This document shows, piece by piece, positions 1-12,244 of a stretch of DNA of 64,000 nt. The notes under the pieces are model-generated. The model had not been told where the DNA came from, made no database searches, and saw only the letters and a program-made list of their open reading frames with translations. Made by a program: the position numbers and the translations under genes. The stretch comes from Agriotes lineatus (Eukaryota > Arthropoda > Insecta > Coleoptera > Elateridae). The stretch lies in the NCBI GenBank assembly GCA_940337035.1, contig OW679197.1:62145903-62209902 (forward strand). The letters are read 5' to 3'. The first letter of the stretch is position 1. Each line of letters starts with the position of its first letter.

Positions 1-1500
1 AAAATAAGTGCGGCCATCATAAAAAGTTTGGAATATGAAGATGTTGGTGGGGTGTGCGTGTAGCATAACTCATAGGCGTTGCTGACGACGGTGCAAAGCA
101 GTCCATGCAATAGATGTAAGTCCATTATGTCAATGAAGATAAATTGATAGATAGAAAAACCAGAATGGAAGTGGAAGTAAAATGGAAGTAAAAATGGAAG
201 TGAAAAACGAAGATAATATTAAAAATACGAGATCTGAGTTAAAATATAGACATTCAAACTAACAAAACTGCTAATTTAACAATTTTTAAATTTGAAGAAA
301 GTAAATTATAAAAATTAAAGACAAGCTAAGCTAACAATGTTTAAAGCGAAAGGTGTATGAAACAATTTAAACATAAACATGAAATTAAACTGCATGTAAA
401 CATTCAGTATTAATTATTTAAAACTGAATTTAATATAAAATTTAATAACGATAATTTGATTAAACCTATAAATATTCAAAAATATAGATTTATAATTAAT
501 ACATGTTAATTGCCTCATATTTATAGTGTTATGTCTATGTCCTAATTAAATTTCTATTGTAACTCAACGAGGGTGAAAGTCGAACAATGGATTTTGTTAT
601 AAATGCATGCTAGCTGAAGACCAATAAAGGTAATATAAAATATAACCTGATAAAGCCCGGCGAGTAAATTATTCAATTAAATTAAATTAAACTAAAATCA
701 CAAAGGACAGTAGCAATATACATATAACAGTTGTTTTCTAATAAAATAAGACATTTTGAAAATTGCATTGGAGATTACCTAACACTATCAAATTTATTGT
801 TAAACCTGCAATGACATCTACATAGGCCAAAGTGAAAAATAGATAAATACGACACCGAAATGCAGTAAAATGATAAAAATAGTAATGGAAATGCACAATC
901 AAATAATTCAATTTATAAGAAAATAAGAAAGTATTTATAGTCTAAAGCAAGGCTTAAAATAATATGTGATCTAAATGAATGGCAAAAGAATAAGATTTAG
1001 AAAACTATATCCTAAAAATGTGTATAAAAAATACAAAGCTAACGCAGCACTTTGAAGTTTTAAATAATAATGAGGTTTGAAACTAATAAACAAATCCAGT
1101 GAAAATTGAAAAACAGACGATGTTGGCAGTGAATCCTTAGTAATCTGAATATTTTATTTATAGCACGTGTTTTTCAGTAAACATAAACAGTACACATTCT
1201 AAACATATTTGACCACAGAATATATGTTTTTTTATTCAATTTAATTTAATATTAAAGAAAAAAGATAAAAGATATCGACCGCTTTATGTATGAAAATCTA
1301 GGAGTAATTATAATTTGAAAAAAAACACCTTATAACGACAATGTGACGTGTGATTGATAAACGGTAAACTTTGTAGTATTTTACCTTGACTCTCGAACTG
1401 TGTGGAAGGTACAATGTACAACATCTCAAAAGTGTATTCCGCGAGCATGTGATACCAGCAACAACAGCATGACACATCATGCGTGTTGAGTGTCGCCCTT
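1..1500. other. AT-rich upstream intergenic DNA, no gene seen
   Basis: Stops are frequent in all frames. The only open frames are short and overlap the perilipin promoter on the opposite strand. I see no recognisable domain, RNA gene or transposon end. It presumably holds upstream regulatory DNA of the perilipin gene, but no specific site can be named. Confidence 0.6.
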
Positions 1501-1523
1501 TGAGGATTCCCCTCCTTTAATTC

Positions 1524-1560
1524 TATATATAAGCTAGTTCTATTACAAGCTGCATTCAAA
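1524..1560 (+). promoter_or_regulatory. TATA-box promoter of the perilipin gene
   Basis: TATATATAA lies at 1524-1532. A CATTC initiator-like start lies about 29 bases downstream, near 1553, which is the normal TATA-to-start spacing in insects. The resulting leader would run about 80 bases to the first exon's ATG at 1632. The assignment rests on motif and spacing only. Confidence 0.6.
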
Positions 1561-1631
1561 CTAACTGAAACCATTCAGGATATTAAGTGATTATTTGTGA
1601 ACCAGTGAAGTTCTTCTATACATACAAAACA

Positions 1632-4161
1632 ATGGAGGTAAGTTAATATTTATATATTTACTTGGTAAACTCAATAATTTAAGTTTTTTATGTCGTGTAC
1701 TTATTTTAAAATTCAATAACTGGGAGTTTTTAATTGCTTTTTTTGGTAATTGTGTAATTTCCGTCTAAACTCTTGAACTTTATTCGATATCCCAAACGTG
1801 ATTCTAAATTAACTATATTTTTTAATCACCATGAGATGTTAGAGCAGGATTTAGCTTGAAGACATAACCATTGATAAGATAAGCACACTGGTGAGTCTTT
1901 TAACTGCAGCTACATTGGACACGACTAATTAAAAATAATGTTTATTGGCGTGGCTAATGTTAAGAAAATACTGATGATCCTTAACCCAGGACATTAAAAC
2001 TTTTATCACTAAGTGAAATAAAAGTTTAATATTTTAACTTGATTGTTTCATCACAGTGTTGCATAAAATTCTACAACGTTTAATAGGATATACAACTAAT
2101 GGTTGCAAGCCCTTAATTTTACTAATCTTTAAATCCTTATGCTTAAAAAGGATTTTTTTCAATATTGTTCGAAAGCCAATATTTTAATAATTATCTAATT
2201 GCAAAAGGAAATGTTGAGTATTTCAGGAAATTGCAGCTATATTTTGAGTGCATTTTGTGTAGTCAATCACGCGGTTGCACACTTGATACTTGACCTAAAC
2301 CTATCACAATGTACCAACGGAATAACAATCTCACATGCTTAGCGTATCTGATTAAATCCTCCCTACCATTGCACGTCTATCAAATAAACGGCTAAAGCAG
2401 GCGTATTCTGAGCCAGTTCGTGTGTGTTGTTCGTTCAATTTTAACGTGTAAAGATTTCTATTCTGCAGTCTAATTTTAAATTGTAAGTGCGGTTTGGATT
2501 TTAATTTGCTCAAATTAATTCAATGACGCGCATACCGTATAAGACCTTGACTTAGTACTCTTACGTCAGTAATTTGCAAAACAATGCGGCTTTGCAATAT
2601 GCTTAGAACTTGTCAAACTTGACTCGATAATATTTGTTTTAGATCAAAATGTCCGGAAACGAAGCTAACCATAACGCTGACGGTGCCGTCCAACCTTCCG
2701 TATGTGTGAATATGGAGTCCGTAAACAGAATTACCAAGCTTCCAGTGGTTGAATCTACTATCCAAACTGCCACCAGCCTCTATGAAAAAGTCAAGGTGAA
2801 TATAAAATATATTGCAGTGCAAGTGCGCATGAAATATTAAAAAACACTTCAGTTTCATTCGTACTTAGAATGCTAAAATAAAATATTAATATTCCGATTT
2901 CAAATAGAATTTGGAGAACCGCTCTGTTTATCATCTTAAAATAAAAACAGGTAAAAATAGCTTCAGGTACTTTGAACCCCTACATCATGTGTTATCTTTG
3001 AACAAGGCGCATTTTTGTAAGCCCCTCACTTTTTAACCGTGAGCCATTATTTTTGTTATCTCAAGGATGTTCATAGTCCATCCACTTAAACAATTTAATT
3101 GTCTTTGGGAATCTAACAAGCGTCATGTTGGAAACTCCCTAAATTAAAGCTCGACTTTATTGTATTATCAACTTCAACATTTTGCAAATGCTGATTACCT
3201 TATCGCATTTTCAGCGTGACCTTTCTGTTCACCTTGTATGCAACACGAGGCGATTTGAACTTGGAAGTGCTTGCTTATTACCCCCAATTGCTTTTACTTG
3301 TGTTAAGAATCTTCTTCATCGCTAAATATTTGTAATTTCAGGACTACAACTCCGTAACCAACTGGACTTTCTCGACTGCAGAAAGCACCGTCAACAAAGC
3401 TTATGAAGTTGGAAAACCTTATGCAGCACCTGTGGTCACCTCCTTGGAAGGACCCATCAAGAAGGTCGATGGCATGCTGTGCACTGGACTTGATTACGTG
3501 GAAACAAAAATTCCTGCAGTTAAACTGCCTCCAGGAGAGGTAAATGCTTGTATCTGATAATTATTACTAATCGTAATCTTCCTTTCCTGTAACATTTATC
3601 TTCCAGACTTTCTTCTAGATAATGTGTCGTCTCGCCTGTTTCTTCTTTCTGCTTTCTGCTTTTAATAAAAATAGCTAAAGCTAAATCCACTAATATTCAT
3701 TTCAGCTGTTCTTCCAGATGTACTCCAATACCAAAGAATATGTAAACAATACTGTCAGCCCTGCTGTACAATCGGCTCGTGCTGTTGTGGAGCCTGCAGT
3801 TCAGACTGCACGTGATGTTATGGAACCCGCTATGCAGGCAGCCAAAAATGCAGTAGAACCAGCAGTACAAAACATGCGCAACATTGCAGAACCCCTAGTT
3901 CAACCTGCAGTCGAGAAGGCCTATGCTCTTAGAGATTATGGAACTCAGAAAGTTGGAGAACTGCTTCATCTTAACCAAGAACAAGGTAAACATTAAATTT
4001 TGGTTTTAGTGTTATATTTCAATAAACCTATAAATTCTAATTTCTCTAAATTGCCCTATTTTGCTTTTATAGATCCTACCAAGTCCGCCATGGAGTGTGC
4101 AGAGTGTATCGAACATGTGGAACAAAAAGAAAAGCAGAAGTCTTCGCCCAAGTCTGAATAA
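1632..4161 (+). CDS. Perilipin (lipid storage droplet surface-binding protein), five coding exons
   Basis: Coats lipid droplets and controls lipase access in fat storage (family knowledge). Coding exons are 1632-1637, 2643-2795, 3342-3539, 3706-3985 and 4073-4161. All junctions are GT...AG and the frame is kept throughout, giving 241 residues. The conserved perilipin start is visible around residues 22-60: MESVNRITKLPVVEST, then NWTFSTAEST. It continues with LEGPIKKVD, GLDYVETKIP and LPPGELFFQMYSNTKEYV. Residues 137-191 are five successive 11-residue units with a proline at position 2, a periodicity used for droplet-binding amphipathic helices in this family. The acidic/lysine-rich tail (HVEQKEKQK) ends at TAA 4159-4161. 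At 241 residues it is short for an insect perilipin. The first exon adds only Met-Glu; if it is skipped, translation can begin at 2649. I am sure of the family but not of LSD-1 versus LSD-2. Confidence 0.92.
2382..2482 (+). promoter_or_regulatory. Probable second promoter and noncoding first exon of the perilipin gene
   Basis: Inside intron 1 an AAATAAA box at 2382 is followed 32 bases later by CAGTTCGTGTG at 2414, which resembles a strong insect initiator. The stretch from there ends at a consensus donor, TTGTAAGTG, with GT at 2483. Spliced to the acceptor at 2643, this would give a noncoding leader with translation from ATG 2649. It is inferred from motifs and spacing. Confidence 0.4.
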
Positions 4162-4272
4162 GTACATTAATATAAAGTAGCTTCATTATTTATACTCGTT
4201 GTTCTACAACTTCATCCAAAGACTGCATTACTTGTTAATATTATGTTAGATTTTAGTGATACTGTAATTATA

Positions 4273-4278
4273 AATAAA
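4273..4278 (+). terminator. Polyadenylation signal of the perilipin gene
   Basis: AATAAA occurs 112 bases after the perilipin stop codon, in the right orientation. A T-rich stretch follows within about 40 bases. It is the first such hexamer after the stop. Confidence 0.65.
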
Positions 4279-4299
4279 ACATTTTCGTATTCTTAATAG

Positions 4300-5950
4300 A
4301 ACTTGCAACTTTTATTATCATTCATAGATTTAGATAATGATAAAAACATGCCAAAAATATATACAAATTACTTTTTATTATTCAGATTATTGGAGACATT
4401 TAGTAAAGTGCTACAAAGTTAAATTAGGATTTATTCTAAATGCTTAACCGATCTTCTAATCTATTTCAATGAAAAGATAAGTGGAAGTTCAGACCTAGTC
4501 AACAGATTTCAAGGTTATATCATTTAAAAAGTTGAAAAACAACAATGACTGACGACGTGGGGCCATTTAAGTGGGCAAATGTTTTCTAATAATTAGTACA
4601 AAACAGTTTTCAGTAATTACAAATATCGTGCACGGTTGTAAAGAAAAGCAAGTCTGGGCAGTTTACATAGATTAAGCTATCAAGAATTGCGTTTCACGAT
4701 TTGTTACTGACATGTGTTTTTGCTTTCAGGTGTCGTATCTGTCAGTTTTACTGATTTTCGTGTACTAATTTACTGTTTTCTCAAAGAATTCTTTTAAACC
4801 ATTCGGTTTTTCTTTCTATCATTTTGCAACATTTGAACCAGCAGTGCAAAATTTGTTTTTCGTTTTTCTGATAATTGGTATATTTATGCGAAATCTACAT
4901 TCATTGCAAATAAATATTTTATAATACTCGTATAATTAATCTCTTGATAGAGGAATTTATAACAAGACATGCAAACTTTAAAACTAGAGGAAAACATTTT
5001 GATTTAAGGAAGAAGCTCTGGAACGTCCACACGAAACCGTTAGCGTATTTGGTTAGGTGCATTTTGTTCAATGAGATTCCTAGTCTTGAAAGTTGATGTC
5101 AATAAAAAAACACTTTAAATTATAGCTTACCATAATGCTTCTAGAACAGTTTTAATAATTCCTAAGGTAAAGTGTAATTTGGGTTTGACGCCAATGTTCA
5201 TACCCCTCTTACTGTTTGATAAATTTTGTTGTGTTCTTTAAATCAATTTTTTATTTAAGTTCTGAGTAAATTAAAATTTGTATAAGTAATATATATTTTA
5301 TTTTTTTAAGGTTGGCGTTTGGCTTATGCTAAAATAATAGGGACAGATTGCTACGTAGAAAACACTTATTATCCATTTACACGCGTCGTGAAGTCAAAAA
5401 CAAGGTTGCATTTCAAAGACAAATGTTGGTTGATTATCGTAAGCTATTTTATAAATGGTAAAAGATTCGCTTGCCTTGTAAAATTGTATTTAAAATATCG
5501 ACGCTTTTGTAGCCATTTTTCATTTGTATTTCTGCCAATCAACAATAAAATTTACTTGTGCAAAATAGAAAACAGAAACTGTAAAACAGCTTACAGGAAG
5601 ATATAATTTTTTATCTTTCATTTAAGACCTCATTGAGCTATTTCTGAAGTTTGATTTTTGAGAATAAGCGTTTTCTAAAAAAATCAAGCGGTTGTCATTT
5701 AGGGCGAAATTTCCAATGGCAAATGTTGAAGATGCGTGCGGGCTTTGTAGACACCTGATACAATTTCCACACAAATAGTGCACATATAGTTCAGGCACTG
5801 TAAGACACATGCCAGGCTGTGAACATGGTTAGTACAGTGACCATGGCTAGCTTTGAGTAACATGCAATGTGCACGAATGACGAAAAATTTAAACCTTGCA
5901 AATGCGAAATTTATACTACGGTAAATCACGAATACGAGTGACAGTGGATG
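4300..5950. other. Intergenic, no gene recognised
   Basis: AT-rich with scattered stops. The longest open frame (5319-5606) has no ATG at its start and matches no family I know. I see no clear repeat ends. Confidence 0.55.
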
Positions 5951-5958
5951 GTTATTAT

Positions 5959-6908
5959 TAGTGATGGGCATAACCGGACAATTTTCATAACCGAATTATT
6001 TGCATTCGAATGATATTAATAACCGAATGATTATTTGAATAATCATTCAAATACATTTTCGCTCTCGATTTGTTTCGATTAAGTCAGCCGGTTTGCCGGT
6101 TGGCGGTTCACCGTCATCTGCATCGACATCGGTTTACCGTCATCTGCATTGACATCGTAACTTGCAGATAGCAGAGGAACCAAAACATAATATGTACGGT
6201 CGGCGCCTTAGAAATCGGGACACGTAATATGTTCTTCTAGTCTTTGGAGTATGCTTGCTCCGGTTACTTCATTAATGTGAGATGGCATTTCATAATTGAC
6301 AAACAATAAACAATCTGATGTAATAATTAAAACCATAATAACTGTAAAAACCCAGTTTATACACTTAAAAAATACATGCAAAATATATCATAATAGTGTG
6401 TAGTGCCCGATTTCTAAGACGCCGACCGTACATTATGTGTTATGTATTGGAAATTAAGAGGTATTTATTAAGAAGTGTAGAAAGAAAGAAATATGCGGGA
6501 CTGCTTGCTAATCGCAATAAGAACAGGGGTAAACGTTTATCTTTATCGTAGGGCGGGTTAAAGGCGCCGCCTCTTGTTTTTAGGCGTTCAGGTTTCAGGT
6601 CCCCAGAATTTGATGATTTGATATTTTTTATGATAGGAGGTAGGTACGCGATAACCAAATGGTGTTTTCAGTACAACCTGCTTTTTTTATGAGTTATAAC
6701 GTATTTATATTTACAGAATTTTGAGCACTGCGTAGGTCGCTGAGATATGGCACGTAGTACCTTTGAATAGAGGTTTTATATTCAAAGCATAGTACGTATC
6801 AGCATGAGGTTATTTTTCATTCGAATACTTGGAACGAAAACCGTGTTAAATAGGTTATTTCAATAACTGGATAACCGGTTATTTTTCATTCGAATAAGCC
6901 CATCACTA
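5959..6908. mobile_element. Non-autonomous hAT-like element, 950 bp
   Basis: The ends are perfect 11-bp inverted repeats: TAGTGATGGGC at 5959 and its complement at 6898-6908, a typical hAT terminus. Eight-base flanks match at 7 of 8 positions: GTTATTAT (5951-5958) and GTTATTGT (6909-6916). Subterminal DNA is rich in repeated TAACCG and ATTCGAAT words on both sides. There is no transposase frame. A second element is nested inside at 6197-6428. Confidence 0.85.
6197..6428. mobile_element. Nested 232-bp inverted-repeat element with TA duplication
   Basis: The termini begin CGGTCGGCG and continue with CTTAGAAATCGGG in inverted orientation at both ends (about 24 bp, one difference). TA dinucleotides flank it at 6195-6196 and 6429-6430. 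Size, ends and target point to a Tc1/mariner-type MITE that inserted into the hAT element. The flanking ACATAAT words are also partly palindromic. Confidence 0.75.
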
Positions 6909-6916
6909 GTTATTGT

Positions 6917-9718
6917 TAATGCTCGGATTTCTAGTTCTTTTGCTGTACGTAATAGTTAATAGTTGAACATAAACGTTTAGAATGGAATACGAATTATGAA
7001 GAAAACAATTGTTTAAGAATATTTATTTTTAGGTTGAAGAAGAATATTTTTCCGCAACCATCTGAAAAGACATTACTACTAAAATATATCATTGAAGTAG
7101 ACGTTTCTCTTACTATTACAACATCTATATTATTTATTTTCGAGAAAATTTGGTTTTTAATTGAAGTTAGTGTTTTAAGGAAACCCATTTTTGTCTTTTT
7201 TCGACAGTTTTAGGGTACTAGGGCCTCACACTGAACATTTTTGGGAGTTTATTTGTGAAAAAACATTTATTTTTAATTTTTTCGGTAGTAAGAAAAAATC
7301 TTTTGTCTTTTTCTTTGACATTTTGTAGGGTATTTGGGGCCTCTTCGAAAATCGTTTCAAGTAATTTTTGAGAAAAATTTCGTAATTTTTTCGACATTTT
7401 GTTTTTATAGAGGTTGTATAAGAATCAGCTAAATAATTTAATTATCGCATTCAACACTAAATTGTTTTATAATAAGAAGCTATTTTAAAAAGCTAGTATT
7501 TAAAAAATGTAAATATGACAAAATACAACGATTTTTTAAATAAATTTTTGATAGTAACTTGTAGCACTTATAATGATTAAATTAATCCATTCAAAAGTGG
7601 TGATCGGATTTTAGTGGTAAAAATGCAATCAATAAGTGTATTTTGGTTTAAATATCATGCAACCGCGTAGTATAAAGCTGGTTGAAGAAGAAAACTTACA
7701 AACCGTCTTGTGGTAGGATACATGACTTTTGCTCAGGAGGCTCGGGTTTGATTCCCGGTACCGCAAATTAAAAAAAAAAATTTAGTCATATCTTCAAGTA
7801 CAATTATTAGAAATAAATATATTTGGCTAGAATAAGTAAAATGTCATTTGGTTCCTGTTTATTCTATCTATGCCTGAAATTTCACAGATGTTCTGTTTAA
7901 TTATAGTAACTCAAAGGCCAATAAACTTATTTTACTTAAAATTATCTGCACCGACAAAAAATATCTGTGTGTGGCTTTGACGCACACCTGCATAGAACAC
8001 CTCTTTAGCAGAGAAACAAACCCTTATATAAGTTGAATAGGTGCGGTAGAAATTTTTAAAATGGAAAGTTCTAGTTTGTCTTTACTAATGTAGATTGCAG
8101 CATCCCGTAGTACAATAAAAGAGAGGAACAATTATTGTGTGTTGTTTCTTATTGAAAACGCGAGCCTTAAAGTTTCAATTTCAAATGTTGCCGTAATTGC
8201 TATTGAGCTTTATGGTTTTACAATAGAAAAAAGAAACTAAGAAAAACTGCTTTATCGTGACGGTACACATATTTTTCCTTCTTGTTTCCATTGTAGGTGT
8301 GTTACGAAACGAGGAGAAAAAGCGGCGGAATTATTAACCTTATCGAAATCTTATTCTCAGAAACGTGGATATATAAAAATGCTTCAATTATGATTAGATT
8401 TTTTACTTCACAGATAAAAGGCTACCGAAACAATACAGACTGACTCGTGAGTTATTTCCTTTATGTTCTAGCTTTTTTTCAATATCCGTGATTTTCAAGA
8501 TGTTCAATAATAAGATTAATTCAAAATTTTGAAACCTTGAAAATTTTATACTGCCTGTGTTGGTATTAATATTCGATGTTTATAAATATGCTCACAGTAG
8601 CTGGAGTATATGTAACAATTGATGCTTTATACATGTTTGGGGCTAGTATCTCATCTGATGATTGTGATGGAACGGTAAATATTTTAGTCTTTCAGTTAAT
8701 ATCACAATCTGAAGCAATGATATCCACTGTCTTTCATCATTTTTTTATAAATTTTATTAAAAGCCATCATTTACGTGTATTAATAAATACCAAATTCTGC
8801 ATGTTTGGCTAGTTTAGTTTTTGTTTGGATGTTGTTTACTGGCAAAGGTAGTAAATGTATCTGAATTGGTTTTGAATAGGACGCAAGTGTTTAAAACTAG
8901 AGCACGATTAAATTTCTATTTAACAACGAAATGCTAAATAGAAGCAACAAAATTAGGCCTCGTGAAAGTGTTTGTAGGAGCGGTTTATATCTGCTTATAC
9001 TATAATATTTCAGGCCTGTTAAGTGGGATGCCGACATAAACCTAATAAATCGATGCGACTTACGGCTGGAATTAGTAACAAAACATTTGTTTTGTAACCA
9101 ACTTGGTAACTTTTAGGGACCCCTCTCAGTTGGCCACTTATTTAATGAGTACGTACTCCAAACAACATTTAATTACTGAGTACTTAAAGAGGTTTACTCG
9201 AAAACAAGAAGATTGTACGTAAGCATCTTGTTTCCCAAGGCTTGCAGGAAATACTTGTATAAGAAGTCCTTTCAGAATATTTTTACTATTAAATAGTCTT
9301 CTTCACTTTTATAAAATGTGTTACAACATTGTCATTATTAATAAGACCTGGTAATTTGCGTATTTATCTTTAAATTTAAATTTTCGAAGTAGAATTAAAG
9401 TTGTAATTTAACATTACCAAATAAATCGTGCAATATCGATAATCAATAGGTACATATATTTAAAACTCAAGGCTGATTTTTGTTCCACTTCGAGTTCTAC
9501 ATGATCCACCGACTTGTATGATTTTTTTATATTGAAGCTTTCATTCTGTAAGTTATCCAGCACTGCTTACTTTTAGTTTTTATATTTTTAAAACTATAAA
9601 TTTAAAACATTTATTTGTACATATACAGTCGGGAACGGCAAATTAGAGTCCCAGCATATAGTTATATAAGAGTTGGCACAACGCAAACGTCAGCGGCCAT
9701 TTTTGGATCCGAAAATAA
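6917..9718. other. Intergenic with a two-copy direct repeat and a tRNA-like fragment
   Basis: No gene is supported. A diverged direct repeat of about 110 bp occurs at roughly 7190-7240 and 7298-7345; both copies contain TTTTGTCTTTTTC and GGGCCTC. At 7690-7770 a tRNA-like stretch has a B-box (GGGTTTGATTCCC, 7744-7756) and a short A tract. It is probably a SINE fragment, since it cannot be folded into a full tRNA. Confidence 0.45.
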
Positions 9719-10560
9719 ATGATAGCGTATCTACAAGTCCAGACTTGTCTTTATTATTGTGTGTCACATAAATACATTTTCCCAGACCCACATACGAAAG
9801 TGGCAGTTTCCATACAGTCAAGTAGTCACGAAAAATTACAATATCATTCAACCAGTCGTTATCATAACGAATGTGTTTGTTATAACAAAATTGAACAATT
9901 CACAGTTATACAGTGAGCTAAATATGCCATTTTAACCTAAAAGCTACTGAAAATATGTCATTTTAACTCAAAAATAACTGATAATCTACCGACATTGTCA
10001 GTTGTCACAATAAATTGAAAAATGTGTCTGTTTCGTGGTCGTGAGAAAGTGTATCGTACGCTCGTGTTTTAAGTCACTCGGCTGCACTATGCTTCGCCTC
10101 GTTTCTCAAATATACTTGCAAGGTGTATGCCACTTTCGTAGTTTGTTATGTAGTATACTATTAATAATTGCTTGTCGGTTTGACCTTTTCAAAATACTGT
10201 AAATTTAAACTATTACCTACTGATGTTGTGTTGCTGATTCCCGTATAGTTAAACATGTCGAAATAACCGTAAAATACATGGCTGCAAGGTTAAGTAACAA
10301 GAATAAAGAACAAATGCATAGAAGTTTTTTAATTATTTTTGTAATATGTATTTGGTCTTTAGTCTTGTTACTTAACCTTATTCCCATGTATTTTAGTATA
10401 TTTTCACATGTTTAAATATACTTGAATCAGATACACAATATCAGTAATAGTTTAAATTTATAATCTTTTGAAAATATCAAACTGACAAGTAATTATTAAA
10501 TTTATTTAGGTGACACATATTAAGAAAGACGAGTCTAGTCTACGCAATCTCTCCGAAAAA
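9719..10560. repeat. Large imperfect inverted repeat (fold-back element)
   Basis: The left arm (9719-9792 plus 10139-10310) is the diverged complement of the right arm (10355-10560). Examples are AAGGTTAAGTAACAAG against CTTGTTACTTAACCTT, and GTTTAAAC words in mirrored order. The left arm is split by the element at 9795-10138. Outer ends are unclear. The words GGCAAATTAGAG near 9640 and GCAAATTAGAG near 10990 may mark a larger old element. Confidence 0.6.
9795..10138. mobile_element. 344-bp TA-flanked MITE nested in the fold-back repeat
   Basis: The ends are CGAAAGTGGCA and its complement TGCCACTTTCG, flanked by TA at 9793-9794 and 10139-10140. It interrupts the left arm of the surrounding inverted repeat, so it is younger. 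No coding capacity is seen. Confidence 0.7.
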
Positions 10561-10565
10561 TTATA

Positions 10566-11249
10566 GTGACTTTATAATCACAGTGTGGCCATTCGGTGGT
10601 CCTGTTTTCTATTGCATGAACGGAAAATCCGCCATTAGTTCTCCAAGTTATTGTCATTTTTAACAGTGTACAGAATGTTTAGTTATAAAAAGTTACTAAT
10701 GTCAAAATAAGACATTGGCATTTTATTATTTATCAAATGTAGTTTAGTTACTGAAAACGGTTGAAGTATCGAAACCGATCTAGTTATATTATTGATTATT
10801 ATTGATTTAACCAATTGATAATTTTGACTTTAGTAATTTTTTGTTACCCAATGTCGCTTACGCCATTAAAAAATGCTATTCTTTTTATTACATCACTATA
10901 GTTTCCCACATAAGCTTATTTATACGTTGCCGAAAACATGGCCGCCAACAATGATATGGCCCCACTGCAATCATATACTCACTGTACAGCAAATTAGAGA
11001 CCCTGTATATTAAGATTAGAGACGGTAAATACACACAATCAATGCGGGTTGGTTGGAACCATTTTCGATGGCAGAAATGATTAATGCCGTTTGACATTTC
11101 TAATTTTTGCTGTAATAACAAGCGACAGTTCCTTTGTGTGGTAGATAAATCAGGTTTGAATGACTGGCTGCTTAGCAGTTGGATGTAAGAAATCGTGCTT
11201 AGGTTTTGATAAAATGACCTTTATATTTATATGTGAATATTGATAGAAA
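10566..11249. other. Intergenic, no gene
   Basis: AT-rich with no supported frame. The word GCAAATTAGAGACCCTGTAT near 10990 resembles the ends of the element at 11250-11635, so an older copy may have decayed here. Confidence 0.4.
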
Positions 11250-11635
11250 GGTCTACCGCAAATTAAAGATCCTGTATATAGTTTACTAACAGTTGGGCAA
11301 ACAACCTGATTTGACATAAATTCTAAATTAGACCTTGACATATGACACATGAAAACCAATTTTGCTATCTTGCTTTTGATGGGTGAGTTTTTAGAGCATT
11401 GGCCATTTTTAGAATCTCTAGAACCTACTGTTAGGAATATACGGTCAACCCAATTAAAAGTTAAGTGTGGAACCATCGGTTGTAACGTATTAGAAAAAAA
11501 TATGTAAAAAAGCACTTTTATCATACATTTCTTAGAAAAAATGATCCAAACCAATCAAAATGTATCACGCTGTTTGTCCAACTTTTAATAAACTATATAC
11601 AGGACCTCTACGGCAAATTAGAGTCTCTTTATTAA
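11250..11635. mobile_element. Inverted-repeat MITE, about 385 bp
   Basis: The arms at about 11269-11320 and 11560-11605 are diverged complements sharing CCTGTATATAGTTTA and GTTGG.CAAACA. The outer ends contain the (A/C)GCAAATTA word shared with sequences near 9640 and 10990, suggesting several relatives in this part of the window. The 134-residue open frame across it on the minus strand has no recognisable content. Confidence 0.6.
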
Positions 11636-11818
11636 TAGAGTACCGCAAATCCGCCATATTGACTCCAAAGAAAAGGCGGGAAAATTAAAATGTTAAAGTG
11701 ACGTTTTCAATTACAATTTATTTTTCAAGTTTTAAAATAAATATGAAAGTGAATAATAATATTAGAAAGAGAGTTACACTACACAAAGGAAACAGAATCT
11801 GTAGTATGGTACGACCTA

Positions 11819-12244
11819 TAGTTCATTCAAATTCAAGATAGAGCAAAATCTGCAACCCAAGTTACAAATATCAACAGTCAGTTGATTACTAATTTGATTT
11901 TATTAAAATGTAGATCAGGGGATGTACGTAGTATAATATAGAGGTTATGTTATTGTCAAATTTGGAAAGCTTCAAATTCGAAAATTCTGCCATGATTACC
12001 TAAATGAAACCTGCTGAATGTGATCTGAGAATAAATTTACCCACTAAAAAATGTTGGAAATGGCCTCCTTAAGCAAAGATTCATATTAAAAACATGACAC
12101 ATTGATTTTGACATTTATAACGTCAGCAACAAGGTCAAGTCTCTCTGCTCTAAATTTTAATAAAATTATATTAGTAATCAACTTACTGCTGATATTTGTA
12201 ATTTGGGTTGCAGGTTTTGCTCTATCTTGAATCTGAATGAACTA
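11819..12244. mobile_element. 426-bp MITE with about 95-bp terminal inverted repeats
   Basis: The left arm begins TAGTTCATTCA and includes CAAGATAGAGCAAAA and ATATCAACAG. The right arm is its complement with roughly 10 percent differences. TA lies outside both ends (11817-11818 and 12245-12246). The loop contains no frame. Long arms and a TA target are typical of Tc1/mariner-related MITEs. Confidence 0.75.

Noticed and set aside
5319..5606. 95-residue plus-strand open frame
   Set aside because: No ATG at its start, no splice context and no recognisable residues; AT-rich by chance.
11150..11554. 134-residue minus-strand frame
   Set aside because: It lies across the inverted-repeat element at 11250-11635 and has no domain.
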